DNA of 64,000 nt. Origin: Prostheceraeus crozeri. Taxonomy: Eukaryota > Platyhelminthes > Polycladida > Euryleptidae. Position numbers and translations under genes: made by a program. The number at the start of each line of letters is the position of its first letter. Positions within the stretch are counted from its first letter, which is position 1. The DNA is taken from the NCBI GenBank assembly GCA_907163375.1, contig CAJQUW010001989.1, positions 88,174 through 152,173 of the forward strand. The letters run 5' to 3'. Shown one piece after another: positions 35,886-48,400 of this stretch. Under the pieces are notes generated by a model. That model had not been told where the DNA came from and did not search any database. It saw nothing but the letters and a program-made list of their open reading frames with translations.

Positions 35886-38491
35886 ACTACTTATAAAGGC
35901 GCGCGGTTTGGTATTTTGGAATTTCCAGGTCCCGTTCAGATGATGAGTCTCCAAACCAAAATATTCGTAAATTATCGGACCCGGTCAGCGTTTCCCGTAC
36001 ATGCACAAACTGTGACATTATCCCAAGACCTATTCCTGTAAGGATATCTAAACATCGTTCGTCATCTACCCAAGGTCAGTCAGGTTGTAACCTGAACAAC
36101 CTTATATCCTTAATTCCAGCTACCATCTCCAGTCATCAAATGAAAGCGGAACCACGTGCAAATTATCCACCTAATATTACCTACTGTAATGCTCGTTCCC
36201 TACGCTACAAGACAGCTGAACTTTTCGCTTGTGCATTAGTAAATCGAGCCGACATCATTGCGGCAACAGAAACCTGGTTCACTGATGACATTGACGACAC
36301 AGCTATTTCCATTCCTGGCTATAGTGTGGTAAGAAGTGATCATCGGGATCGTCTCGGTGGTGGATGCTGCTTCTACGTATTATCTGACATGAATTTCACA
36401 GTGTTGAGCGAACTCGCAACAAACACTATATCGATACTTACGATTGCGTTATCTTACGTTTCTTCTCCAGACATAATCCTATCTGTTGTCTATCATCCAC
36501 CGAACGCCAATGTCTCACTCACTCAAGACTACTTCTATGAAGAAGTGGCAACATCTTTGAACGCTTCCCTATCCGCGCAAATTATCCGCACAAAAGTCTC
36601 AGATCGTTAACTTTCCAACCAGAGACAACGCGTACTTGGACCATGTCTTCACGAACTTTTCCCTTGACACCTGGTCCGTAAAGAAGTTAAGCCCTATTGC
36701 AAATGGTGACCATACTTGTATTGGTTTGATGAGAAACGCTCAGACTCACAGACGACATCCGTCAACCACGTCGAAACTTCGCACAAACGTTCCCGAAGCC
36801 CTGAACAAATTAAACGATGTGGAATGGTCTGGTGTCATAGCGGAACCTGATCTCAACGAAAAAATCAAAATTTTCAATGAAATATTAATCGAAGTGATAA
36901 ACTCTTCTTCAACTCATATCCACGTTAAGCATCGTCGAAATCCACCATGGATAGACCGCACGGTATGCAAATGGCGCCGGGCCAAAACAAAAGCCTATCG
37001 TCAAAACAAAATTGAGAAAGTCGCTTTCTTTAACAGAATAATCAATCTTCGTATCGCTACTAAGAAGCAAATGTTTGTCAATGATAAGCTTAACCAAGAA
37101 CTTAGCCCTAAGCAATGGTGGTCTAATGTCAAATTTCTCACCAACCGGCACCCCGCTTCTACTGCAACTCCGACTTCTCTGCTTCTCGACAGTGAATGGC
37201 TCAGTAACGCAGCAGCTTCCAATAAACTTTGCAATTTTTTTACGTCAATTACTAATATGAAAGCTACAGACGAACCTGAAATATTCCTTCCTTCAGGTAC
37301 TTTCTTCCCTCCTCCTGAAGATAAAGTGATTCTCGAGCTTCTAGGTTCAATCAAGGAGCACACCGCAGCAGGACCTTCTGGCGTCCCGAACTGGCTGCTG
37401 AAACACGGAAGAGAGCAAATCTTGGAACCGATAGCTTGCATCATCAATCAGATATTCAGTGACCTCCACTTTCCAGAGGTATAGAAGTCAGCCATAGTAC
37501 GTCCGATTCCGAAGTTGAGATCCCCATCTATGCCTCAACATTATCGTCCTATCACTCTCCTTGACACAATATCAAAGATCTGCGAAAGAATAATCTGCAA
37601 ACAATACAAGAATCAACTAGAGTACAACCAATGCTCTTATTTCAATCTTTGACAAATGGACGCTATCGCTAGACCAGGGATCCCCATACATTCGAGCAGT
37701 GATGGTCGATATGACAAAAGCTTTCGACAAGCTTCGGCCGGCGCTTCTACAAAAGCAAGTAGACCAACTTATCGACCCCAGTCTCATTAATCTTACATAA
37801 AGCTTCCTGAATGGTAGAGCGCAATCCGTCCGTCTCAATTCAGTCTTATCAAACTGCTATGACATTACTGGCGGTGTTCCCCAAGGCTCTGTACTTGGGC
37901 CGTGGTTGTGGCTGACATACATAAGTGATCAGAACCTCTCAGAAGACCATGACATCTACGCTGACGATATCACCATTTCGATTGCCTCTTCTTGCAAAAC
38001 ACTAATGATATGAAAGTCAGGGCTCAAGGCTCTATTGATCATTTGCAACATTGGTGTGACTCAAATAATATGCTGATTAGCTCCACCAAAACAGCTGAAC
38101 TGATAGTAAGCTCGAAAAAAGGCTATGGAAAACCTTCGCTAATCCTTATCGATGGTTCGCCAGTCGCGCAGGTGCATTCTATCAAACTTCTTGGAGTGAC
38201 TACGGATGCTCGGCTTACATTCCGAGAACACATCATGAGCTGTAAGCGAAAGGCATGTCAACGTATCTTTTGGTTGCGGACCCTACAACGTTTCGGTGAA
38301 AACCATACTGGACTTCTCCGTCTATATCGAAGCCACATCCGCAGCCTTTTCGAATATGCTGCACCAGCATGGTTCCCATTTATTACCAATGACCTAAAAT
38401 CTGTCATTGAACGTGTTGAGCGCACATCACTAAGGACTATCTTTCCTGAAAAGAGCTACGCTGAAGCTATCCGGTTTATTTCATCGCCGCC

Positions 38492-41413
38492 CAGTGGCGG
38501 CCCGTCCATATGGGCGCCTGGGGCGCAGCCCTCCATTAAAAATTATTTACATCAAAGAAAATTTACACAGAACATCATTGCGCTGAAACGCAACTGATCT
38601 GACAGACTGAATTGAACTATCAACGGTTCAACCTGTACTGCTTAACACATTCGAAGCGTGGTTCAGTGACTCATTCAGACGTCACTCTCCCTCTCTTCTA
38701 CCGGATGGGGCGCACAGTCCGTGCGCCTTGATTCATACATGTTTTGCTGATCATACATCTGCATACATCGAAAATTTTTGGCAGCTTCGCACGCGTAAGC
38801 AATGCATGGATGGGGCGCTCTCAAAAAGGCCCTCTGGCTCGCTTTCGTACATTCTGATTAGGTAACGCCGCGCGTGCGTTGGGAAGTCAGATTCTGGTCA
38901 AACTTATGTTATTCTGATGCGTGTATACAAGCCTTGGACTGGCGAAACACTTTCAATCATAACTGTCTCACTGTGTCGACTGAAGATGAATCAGATTGCA
39001 TATCTTTTAAGAAAGCCGTTTTCTCAACATTCCCTACAAGAAAAAATTGAAATTAGAAATCTCGGTCCGCCAAGGCCACGACTCAACGGCAGCCAAGCTC
39101 ACGTTTCAAGCGACAGAGGACGAAATTACAAGAGAAATTTTAATACAGAATGGTATTCGAGATGTGAATGGCTTTGTGGATCAGATGAACTGGAAGCTGT
39201 ATTTTGTTTTCCTTGTGTGCTATTTGGTGGTGATCATCGCTGGACTTTACATGGATACAAGGACTGGAAACACCTATCGTCCAGAATACAGCAACATGAA
39301 CAGTCTCGCACCCATCTTGCTTCTGCCTATCAACTTGGAACTTTTGGAGAGAACAACATCGCGCAGCTACTGGACGAAAGTTATAGACTCTCCATAAAGC
39401 AACACAATGACAGAGTGAAGTCAAATCGCTATATTCTATCCAGAATAATCGAATGTATCAAATTCTGTGGTGCTTTTGAACTTGCCCTACGCGGACATGA
39501 TGAGACAGAGGACAGCATCAATCCTGGGATCTTTAAGGGATTGATAGATTTCACCGCGAGTCTCAATTCAGCCATGGAGCAACATCTCTCATCGGCGACT
39601 GTGTTTAAGGGGACATGAAAGATAATTCAAAATGAACTTTTGGAGTGTATCTACACTGTTTGTGTCAATCATTTGAAGAATGAAGTGAAGTCTTCGCGTT
39701 TCATCAGCATCATATGCGACGAAACTGCTGACGTGTCCAACAAAATTCAGTGTGTATTTGTGATCCGCTATCTCCATCATGAGGATGTAAAAGAACGTTT
39801 CATTTCATTTTCTCAAATCACAGCTCCGAATGCAGAAAGCATTACCAAAACAATAATCGACTGCCTGAACAATATCATCGAAGCTTCTGACACAGACAAA
39901 CTCATCTCACAAAGCTATGATGGGGCTGCTGTCATGAGAGGAGCTCATAATGGTGTGCAGAAATTGGTGAGAGATAAATTTCCATTTGCTCATTATATAC
40001 ACTGCTATGCTCATCAGTTGAATTTGATTATGTCAAACGCGTCGTCTGACATAGTGAAAGTAAGAATTTTTTTCGCAAATTTATCTGCATTTTCTTCGTT
40101 TTTTTCGCTTTCACCGAAGCGAACAGCTGTCTTGGAGTCATTGTCTTCAAGTCGGCTACCAAGACCGTCGGCGACTAGGTGGAACTTTCGATCGCGATTA
40201 GTCAGCACTGTGCTTGAAAACCGACAAAGTTTAATCCAGTGTTTCATGATCATAACGGAAAGCACTGATTTTGATGACAACAGTATTTACAGCGCAATGG
40301 GACTTAAGAGACTTTTGTCTGATGAGGAATTCATGTTTTTTCTATATTTTTTCAATGACATTATGCTTCATGTTGATATCTTATCAGCCCAGTTGCAAAG
40401 CCGTGATTGTGATTCATTGTCTGCTCGAGATAACATTCATGATTTTTGTCGTGCCATTGAAAGTGCCAAGAACAGGATTGACAAAATATATGGGAGAAAT
40501 TTCATGAAGAAGTTTATTTTGACTCGACAACTCGCACGTTTGCTCAAAAATCGGAGTGTATTGATTTCGCCGTAAAAGTGTGCTCATTGATTAATTATTA
40601 ATGATTGTAACAGACGTTTTGATTTCTGCAGGCATCTTTCTGCAGCACAATTAATAAGAAGTGACAGATTTGCTGAGTACAGCAACAAATTCCCTGACGC
40701 TTATGTCGATGAAGTTGTTGATGCTTATCCTTTCATAAACAAAGAACAACTGAAATCTGAGTTGAAAGTGCTATATGAGCGGAGTGATCTGCAGAAAGGC
40801 ACAGGTGCGATCGGCATGTATAAATTTTTGTCGAGAAGTGGGTTGGAAAAATGTTTCTCAGAAACTTGTGCAATTTTGAAAATTGTTCTGACAACTCCCA
40901 TGTCAACAGCTGAAACTGAACGGTGTTTTTCAACCATGAAGCGCATAAAAACATTCTTGCGCAATACCATGACAGATAACCGCATGAATGCTCTTGCTAT
41001 GCTTGCTATTGACAAAAACCTTGTCCGAAGCATTCCGAATTTTAACGAACAGGTTATTGACATTTTTCAAACTTTGAAAGAGCGAAGAGTCGACTTCGCT
41101 TATAAATCGTGAATAAATGAAAATGATAAATGAAGTCGTTTTTACATTTGATGCCGGTTTCTGTTATCAAATTCACTTTTTTTCTTTCTTTACTTAACTA
41201 GGAAGTGTTCGAGCGATGATTTTGTTTTTAAGTAGGCTTCCGAAAATAATGTCATTATGAAGGACCACAGTAGCATATTTGCAGTGAGGCTTATCATGTC
41301 ATAAACAGGCATTTACATAGGCGTACATGAAGTACAGCCGTAGTAGATGATGGGATAAGATGAAGACGTTTGTATTGCGCCCCACATGAGCAGGACTGCA
41401 CGAGCCGCCACTG
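38492..41413 (+). mobile_element. hAT DNA transposon, 2.9 kb, nearly complete, inside a LINE
   Basis: The termini are CAGTGGCGGCCCGT at the left and CAGTGGCGGCTCGT on the opposite strand at the right. TCGCCGCC flanks both sides (38484-38491 and 41414-41421), an 8-bp duplication as expected for hAT. The internal gene at 38917-41112 encodes a hAT transposase. The clean duplication shows it jumped into an existing LINE copy. Confidence 0.95.
38917..41112 (+). CDS. hAT transposase (zinc-finger TTF type, dimerisation domain), one nonsense codon
   Basis: The protein cuts and joins transposon ends in the nucleus. The N-terminal third has a TTF-type zinc finger (CEWLCGSDELEAVFCFPCVL, then H residues to QQHEQSRTH). 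The catalytic part shows ICDETADVSNK and QSYDGAAVMRGAHNG. The C-terminus has the hAT dimerisation domain (MSTAETERCFSTMKRIKTFL). The frame is constant from 38917 to 40571 except one TGA at 39616-39618 (VFKGT*K). A 60-bp GT-AG intron at 40572-40631 is likely, because reading across it keeps frame and skips a TAA. The total is about 710 codons. The true start may be the ATG at 38986 (MNQIAYLLRKPFSQ), which suits the family better. Confidence 0.88.
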
Positions 41414-41729
41414 TCGCCGCCTATTATTGATCATCTCAACAGTCTGTACAAGAAACATTTCCTGAAAATCCTGTCCCCATACCATCCTCTCCACCATCTT
41501 CCCCCAACCAGACTGCAAAGCGGTTTGAGAACCTCACGACAAAAGAATCCCTGTACATTCCAAAAATTCGAAAGACACTATTTAAAAAATCCTTCATCAT
41601 CTCTGGCAGCAAATTGTATAATTCTGGACACATTTGATTATTTTGTATGAATGACCTTTTATATTGTAATCAAGAACGCTCATTGTCGTTTCGGAAATAA
41701 ATTTGATCTCTCTCTCTCTCTCTCTCTAA

Positions 41730-41905
41730 AGGGGCGTCATCTCGGTAGTATGCAAATTTGCAAAATTTTGATTTTTTAAACTGCTCAAATAATTTTTTGG
41801 ACCACGGGAACGTAATCTCCGCAAAAAATGAATTTTTCGATATAAAAATGTTCTCTGTACAGATACTTTTTTGAGTCGACACTCTACCTATCTATCCCAA
41901 CTCTA
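41730..41905 (+). repeat. Dispersed repeat GGGCGTCATCTCGGTAG, copy A
   Basis: It aligns in inverted orientation with 47030-47211. Shared blocks are GGGCGTCATCTCGGTAGTA, AAACTGCTCAAATAATTTTT and TTTTTTGAGTCGACACTCTA. Identity is about 80% by eye. It directly follows the LINE tail. Confidence 0.85.
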
Positions 41906-43300
41906 TGAATTGCAGTGCTTATTGCGTTCTGAGTCAGCCGTGTCGGCTCGGAACTTTGCTGCTCAGGCTTTTCTGCAGCATTGTTTCTTTTAAACCCATG
42001 ATATAATTGCAGTGCTCAAATCAAAACCATTCCTGAAAATCGCTTTTTGCTAAAATTGGTTCGAAATGGAACCAGTAATCAATAATGGAACCTGGTTTCT
42101 TTGCGGGTAATTTGATCTACTCGTAGATTGCCAATCACTAATTGCTGTTCCGATTTGCACACCTACACATCTTGTATAGCGACTCATATGCAACTCACTA
42201 CTATGACAGGCATAAATAGATCTTTGCAACCAGGATGATGGAGATGCTTTCATGCAAATTGTTCAAATTAAATTGAACAGGAGATGCATATTGATCTCGA
42301 AGCATGCATTAAAAGAAATTTCCAATAATCAACATATTTCGCGACACATAACGTAATAAGCCCAACAAGTTCAAGACCACTCTGCCACTAAATGAACATG
42401 TAAATCATTATGAACAAAAGCTCCAGTTGTCCACGTTATAAAGATATCTACACCTGAAATCGTCGCAGAATCAAACAAATAACCTTAACGAATTTTAAGG
42501 AAATACATTCAAAATTTTAGAGTCCATAGGTGTCAAGAAGCAAAAATCTCAGAAGTATTGATGTGTTTCGGCGGAATGCTATATCAATGAAAACTTGACC
42601 ACTTGACCACTTGACCTGCTTTTAAGATTGCTCGTGTGCTGCGACATCATTGCATTACGTTCACATCACACAATATGCAGATGCGAATATTTGCCCATGT
42701 AAAATGTGCTGCAGACTCTTACCAAAATCAGAAATGCGATTCTACAAGAGATCCCATATAACCGTACATGTTTTTGAATTGATCACTGTGTGATTATGGA
42801 GAACTTTGCATGAGACGAACCAAAACTAATGGAGCGAAAATCACGATCACTTTGATTCATTTACAAAATGCAGAGTTTTTATTCGATCGGATTAGTTCAG
42901 ACAGATCTTTGAGTAATCATTTGAAGGCATGCAACACGCATAAAGTGCAGCATTTGAGATCGAAAATGTTTTGAACACCCTGTTCTCATTTCTGTGCGAT
43001 AACAATAAAGGAGGAAATCATTATGCATGGTAGAAAGCACTTGTAAATCACATGCAAAAATTCAAAAATGATAGATGTCTTCACTACTAATCAAACCATG
43101 AAGTAATCAACGTTAAATAACAAAATCTGTGACGGAAAGTAAACGCATTTCTCATACGATGATGAAAATCATCCCAGCAGCCATTTATAATAGAATATAA
43201 TTCTCACTAATTCAAATTATTAATTGAAGTAGTCCTAATGGGGACTGATGGCGTTCTCCAATCCTCAAGTGTACAGATGCAATGCTACTGTAACCATTGG
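41906..43300. other. No gene seen
   Basis: AT-rich intergenic DNA without recognisable coding or repeats. Confidence 0.45.
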
Positions 43301-43365
43301 ATTAATCAGTTTTTAAAAGAACGCTATGGAGCTTTCTCGTGGCAACGAATTAAAATTGATCAGCT

Positions 43366-43779
43366 TTGGCCCAATATCTGGTAAAAGTGGAAATCTTAAG
43401 ATTTGTAACACTACTCATTTTTACTGTTAATCATTTGTTTTGTTACATCGATAAGATGCATGTTTTGCCAAACAAATTTCGTGCTGAATTGCAAATTTTG
43501 TATAAAACCGATGAGTTTGTTGGTCAGACAGAAAGTGCAGCAGGGTTTTTAAACCTGTTGGTACGTCATTTTTCTGATGTTTCTGATGAAAAGTTGCTCA
43601 AAACACGCATCACGCTTAGCGTGTCCAGTTGCGGTTGTGAAAGATTCTTTTCTACTCTCAAAAGAAGTAAAAGATTCTCTAGGACGAGTATGTTCCATGA
43701 GAGATTGTGTAGTTTGTCTTTTCTTTCGATTGAAAAAGAACTCATAGCCCGTATGATAAAAACTGGCCCTGAAAAATAG
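43366..43779 (+). mobile_element. hAT transposase C-terminal fragment (second, unrelated copy)
   Basis: The frame ends with ITLSVSSCGCERFFSTLKRS plus KRFSRTSMFHERLCSLSFLS and IEKELIARM. This is the hAT dimerisation domain (S-x-x-x-x-ER-x-FS-x-LKR). Upstream of about 43450 the similarity fades. It differs strongly from the copy at 38917-41112, so it is a separate family. It is 5'-truncated. Confidence 0.75.
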
Positions 43780-44285
43780 CATTCAGATGCTTATCGACAT
43801 TTTTGCAATGTAGGAAAGAAGAATACAAATTAATGAAAAAATGAATGTTGAATTGGAATTCTTTGTTCTTACTTCATTTAGAAGGTACAAGTGTACAGAT
43901 ATACTCGCATGCATTTTAAAACGATATGATAAAAGGCGAGCAATTACATAATAGTTGGTTGCCTGATGATTCTAAGTTTAATAGGTTAGCTGTTTACCTG
44001 GGAATGACAGACAATAATCGCCGCTGGTTGCTTTGGCAAGGTTCCTGCAATATGTGCGGGACTCAATATACACTTCTTTTGTCGTGGAACTTAGTCAGCA
44101 AATTATCACCATACGAGCGAACACAGAACTGACCGCATTCTATACATCACGTGACTGTTTGTATGAAAATTCAAACCTCTGGCTCGTGATGTCTGACTGT
44201 AGTTGCTTTCGGGCGCAGGAATGTGGGTCAATTATAAGCATGAGCCAAAGTCGTGTGGTGCACGTTTGGCGTGCGCAGAGGTTTA

Positions 44286-45955
44286 ATTGGTTGGTGTCAT
44301 CGAATAATTGCAAATGACTGGTTGGTGTCATCGAATAATTGCAATTGATTCATTGGTGTCATCGAATAATTGCAATTGATTCATTGATGTCATCGAATAA
44401 TTGCAATTGATTGGTTGATGTCATCGAATATTTGCAATTGATTGGTTGATGTCATCGAATGATTGGAATTGCTTGGTTGATGTCATCGAATAATTGCAAT
44501 TGACTGGTTGGTGTCATCGAATAATTGCAATTGATTCATTGGTGTCATCGAATGATTGGAATTGCTTGGTTGATGTCATCGAATGATTGGAATTGCTTGG
44601 TTGATGTCATCGAATAATTGCAATTGATTCATTGGTGTCATCGAATGATTGGAATTGCTTGGTTGATGTCATCGAATGATTGGAATTGCTTGGTTGATGT
44701 CATCGAATAATTGCAATTGATTGGTTGGTGTCATCGAATAACTGCAATTAATTGATTGGTTGGTGTCATCGAATAACTGCATATATTCATTGATGTCATC
44801 GAATAATTGCAATTGAATGGTTGGTGTCATCGAATAATTGCAGTTGATTCATTGGTGTCATCAAATAATTGGAATTAATTGATTGGTTGGTGTCATCGAA
44901 TAATTGAAATTAATTGATTGGTGTCATCGAATACCTAATTCCAATTGATTGACTAGTGTCATCGAATAACTGCAATTAATTGATTGGTTGTTATCATCGA
45001 ATAATTACAATTGATTCATTGGTGTTATCGAATAATTGCAATTGATTGGTTGATGTCATCGAATAATTGCAGTTGACTGGTTGGTGTCATCAAATAATTG
45101 CGATTGACTGGTTGATGTCATCGAATAATTGCAATTGACTGTTTGGTGTCATCGAATAATTGAAATTGATTCATTGATGTCATCGAATAGTTTCAATTAA
45201 CTAGTTGGTGTCATCGAATGATTGCAATTGATTCATTGGTGTCATCGAATAGTTTCAATTGATTCATTGGTGTCATCGAATAATTGGAATTAATTGATTG
45301 GTTGGTGTCATCAAATAATTGCAATTGATTCATTGGTGTTATCGAATAATTGCGATTGACTGGTTGTTGTCATCGAATGATTGCAATTGATTCATTTGTG
45401 TCATCGAATAATTCCGATTGATTAATTGGTGTCATCGAATAATTACAATTGATTCATTGGTGTCATGGAATAATTGCAATTGACTGGTTGGTGTCATCGA
45501 ATAATTGCAATTGACTGGTTGATGTCATCGAATAATTGCAATTGGCTGGTTAGTGTCATCGAATAATTGCGATTGACTGGTTGATGTTATCGAATAATTG
45601 CAATTGATTGGTTGGTGTCATCGAATAATTGAAATTGACTGGTTGGTGTCATCGAATAATTGCAATTGGCTGGTTGGTGTCATCGAATAATTGCGATTGA
45701 TTCACAAGGTGTCATCGAATAATTGCAATTGATTCATTGGTGTCATCGAATAATTGCAATTGATTCATTGGTGTCATCGAATAATTGCAATTGACTGGTT
45801 GGTGTCATCGAATGATTGCAATTGATTCATTGGTGTCATCGAATAATTGTAATTGATTAATTGGTGTCATCGAATAATTGCAATTGATTAATTGGTGTTA
45901 TCGAATAATTGCAATTGATTCATTGGTGTCATCGAATAATTGCAATTAATTGACT
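44286..45955. repeat. 31-bp minisatellite, about 54 copies
   Basis: The consensus is close to TTGGTGTCATCGAATAAT followed by TGCAATTGATTCA, giving a 31-bp unit. Variants alternate between ...GATTCA, ...GACTGG and ...GCTTGG ends. A higher-order unit of three variants (93 bp) is duplicated at about 44538-44720. The final copies fade at 45955. There are no spacers, so it is a plain tandem array. Confidence 0.97.
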
Positions 45956-47021
45956 GCAAAATCAAGAATTAGTCTATTCAATCTGTGGTAATAAAGAATT
46001 GCAGTTATTTGATTGCTTCCTGTTGCATTTAAAATTAATTGATTCTTGTCCAAAATTAATTGCAATTGAAAACTCTTGGGAATGCGTATGTCCGCCAGAC
46101 TGAGGCCCAACTGAGATGACAGCGGGAAACTGAAATCATGGAAGCTGATGTTCTATATTTTCCATTTATTCTTCATTGACAACCAACATTCAACAAAACT
46201 CCCTCCCATTAGCTTGAATTCAACTTCCATCACAATCCCATTCGATTTGAAACAAAATTTTGTGACTCGAATTACATTTACATTTCTATCAAAGCTTTTC
46301 TTCTCAAATGAAATCGTTAAACGGCTTCATCGACATATTTCCTTTTAGGCTACGCTTATCATCGGCAGAGATCTTTCTCATTCTGCCGTGAGCGCGCATG
46401 TTGCGTCATTAGCATGTATCAAGACTTATAAAAACAAGGAACAAATAGGGGGATTTTAATAAAAGGATTTGGCGACAGGTTTTTCAAATGCTACTTACGT
46501 CATACTTCGGAAACATGAGCCTTGTACAAAATCAAAGAACCTCCTATTGACAGGAAGATTTTGGGGAGGAAGTATTGCCTTCTTCGCTTGCAAAATTGAA
46601 ACGTCTTGCTAGTTAGTTACATTGCCTCTCGTGTAAGATAAACACTAATCAAGCGATGCGAATGATATTTGACTGTATTATTTCACTAGTTACTTCGTAT
46701 GAAAAAGGTGAAATGTTGATGTTAATTAAAGAAGACATGAAACATGAGGAGAACCGTCTTTTGGGTGCCGGATGAATTGATGATGGAGAATGGGGCGTTG
46801 TATACGTGGCAGTTTTATTCCGACTGACAAAAAGCTGAGAAAAGTAGCGTTATTTCACAAAATTAGATTGTTTAAGTCGTCCAGTTTACCAGAAGTGAAT
46901 ACGAATTCAAAACGATGGTACATGCTGGAACTTAGTAAGTAGGTAGAAAGGAATTCCTAATATCTTGCAGCAAGGCCTCTTAACCTTTTCAATACCCAAA
47001 ACCCACCAAGTCTAGGCTTTA
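45956..47021. other. No gene seen
   Basis: The first 120 bp retain AATTAATTG-like words, perhaps eroded minisatellite. The rest is unremarkable. Confidence 0.5.
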
Positions 47022-47029
47022 AGTAAGCG

Positions 47030-47211
47030 CATAGAGTAGGGATATATAGGTAGAGTGTCGACTCAAAAAAGTATCTGTATACAACAAAGATTTTTATATG
47101 AAAGGATTCAGTTTTTTGCAGAGATTGCGTTCCCTTGATCCAAAAATTATTTGAGCAGTTTAAAAGAGTCAAAATTTTACCAATTTATTTACTACCGAGA
47201 TGACGCCCTAA
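47030..47211 (-). repeat. Dispersed repeat GGGCGTCATCTCGGTAG, copy B
   Basis: The reverse complement matches 41730-41905 at about 80% identity. It directly adjoins copy B of the other dispersed repeat (47222-47880). Confidence 0.85.
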
Positions 47212-47221
47212 TATAAGTATC

Positions 47222-47880
47222 ATAAAACCAGTTGGATATCAAAAGAAATGAATATTTGCTAATAAGCATCCTAACTAAGCGGAAATTAAGCTGATTAGCG
47301 AAGGAATTTCATGAACCGCATTCTAATGGTGGTTTTCATGAATAAGTCGCGATATTATTCGTGCTTTCTTGGCTGAAATTTCATGTTTTTAAGTCAATTT
47401 TCATCGGCATGATTCTATGATTCACTAAATTCATGTTTCATTTCTTGAATCTGAATAGTGATGTGGATCCATTTGCGTCGTTCAAAGTTAATTTAAGTAA
47501 TTGTCTTTGATTATGTGATTTTGCTTTGCAAGTGGCAGGTTGCCTGTGGTTTGGTCATGCTTAAGAAAATACTCTTGAGGTTGAGCATGAAAGTAATAGG
47601 AACATATCGAATTGGTAATTTAACAAACATTAAATCTCCTAAGGCTGTCATGACACGGACGATCTGTAAAATGCCATCATACTTTCTGCATTACTATCAT
47701 GATCAGTCAATTCCGTTGCAATTTCTTCAAAACTGCAAAAATTTGCACATCTCACATTTGGTAACAATTGCCAACTATAACTCCCTCGAGTTCATTTAAT
47801 ATAATCTAAAGTGCTTACACCTTGGGGATTTAATAAATGCGAAGTTACCACTTTACCTAATTTATACTTACTCTATGAGT
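47222..47880 (+). repeat. Dispersed noncoding repeat, copy B
   Basis: It is the inverted partner of 35225-35885, in plus orientation. It has no coding capacity. Confidence 0.75.
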
Positions 47881-48327
47881 AAGCGTTTATTCTAAATTAT
47901 TTGAAATCGCAACATTACAAAATGGCTTTGACATGATAACGATTTGCATATAAATGAATCCATGAAGCATGTCGACGACACAAAAACAAAAAATCAACAG
48001 CTTCATAAAAGTCAAATGCTAGCAGATATGTAACAGACCATTATCCATAATATATGAATATGGAAAGAATTAATGCATTCTTCTACAAGAAGATATAGGA
48101 TTAATGGTGAAATACCCACTATGCGGGGCATCGGACCAGTGCCCCGAATGCATTTTTATATAAATTCCCCAACATACAGTCCGTTTCATAAAAAGTATAT
48201 CATCCTAAAATTTGACTAAATAAAACATAAGTATGATACAGAAAGCATTTTTCATCTTATTTCATGTCCCTAGTATATTTCCTTATGTAATCTGATAAGC
48301 TATGATACAGTAACGGTTCTTAAGAAG

Positions 48328-48400
48328 CTAATATTTTGTGGCCCTACCCTTATTGTCAATGACATTACCAATTCGTCTAGGCATTGATTGACCAACATAG
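48328..48400 (-). mobile_element. Tc1/mariner transposase, last residues only
   Basis: The minus strand encodes SMPRRIGNVIDNKGRATKY followed by TAG at 48330-48328. SMPRRxxxVIxxKGGxTKY is the C-terminal signature of Tc1-like transposases. The rest of the gene is missing or unrecognisable to the right. This is a different family from the remnant at 7761-8340. Confidence 0.75.

Larger units (their letters stand above)
36140..41700 (+). mobile_element. CR1/L2-like LINE, interrupted by a hAT transposon
   Basis: The endonuclease starts ITYCNARSLRYKTAEL and includes ATETWF and HRDRLGGGCCFYV. Its end, NFPTRDNAYLDHVFTNFS, is in another frame after a short deletion near 36600. The reverse transcriptase includes EHTAAGPSGVPNWLLKHGRE, HYRPITLLDT and IYADDITIS (about 37955). 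A TAG at 37482-37484 interrupts a probable FPEVWKSA block, and more breaks lie at about 37620-37990. The C-terminal part resumes at 37992. At 38491 the gene is split by the hAT element. After the target duplication it continues at 41422 with LTTKESLYIPKIRKTLFKKS and SGSKLYNSGH, then a 3' region and a (CT)n tail (41705-41729). Confidence 0.9.

Noticed and set aside
44286-45955. CRISPR-like array
   Set aside because: Units are contiguous 31-bp tandem repeats with no unique spacers, in eukaryotic DNA. It is a minisatellite.
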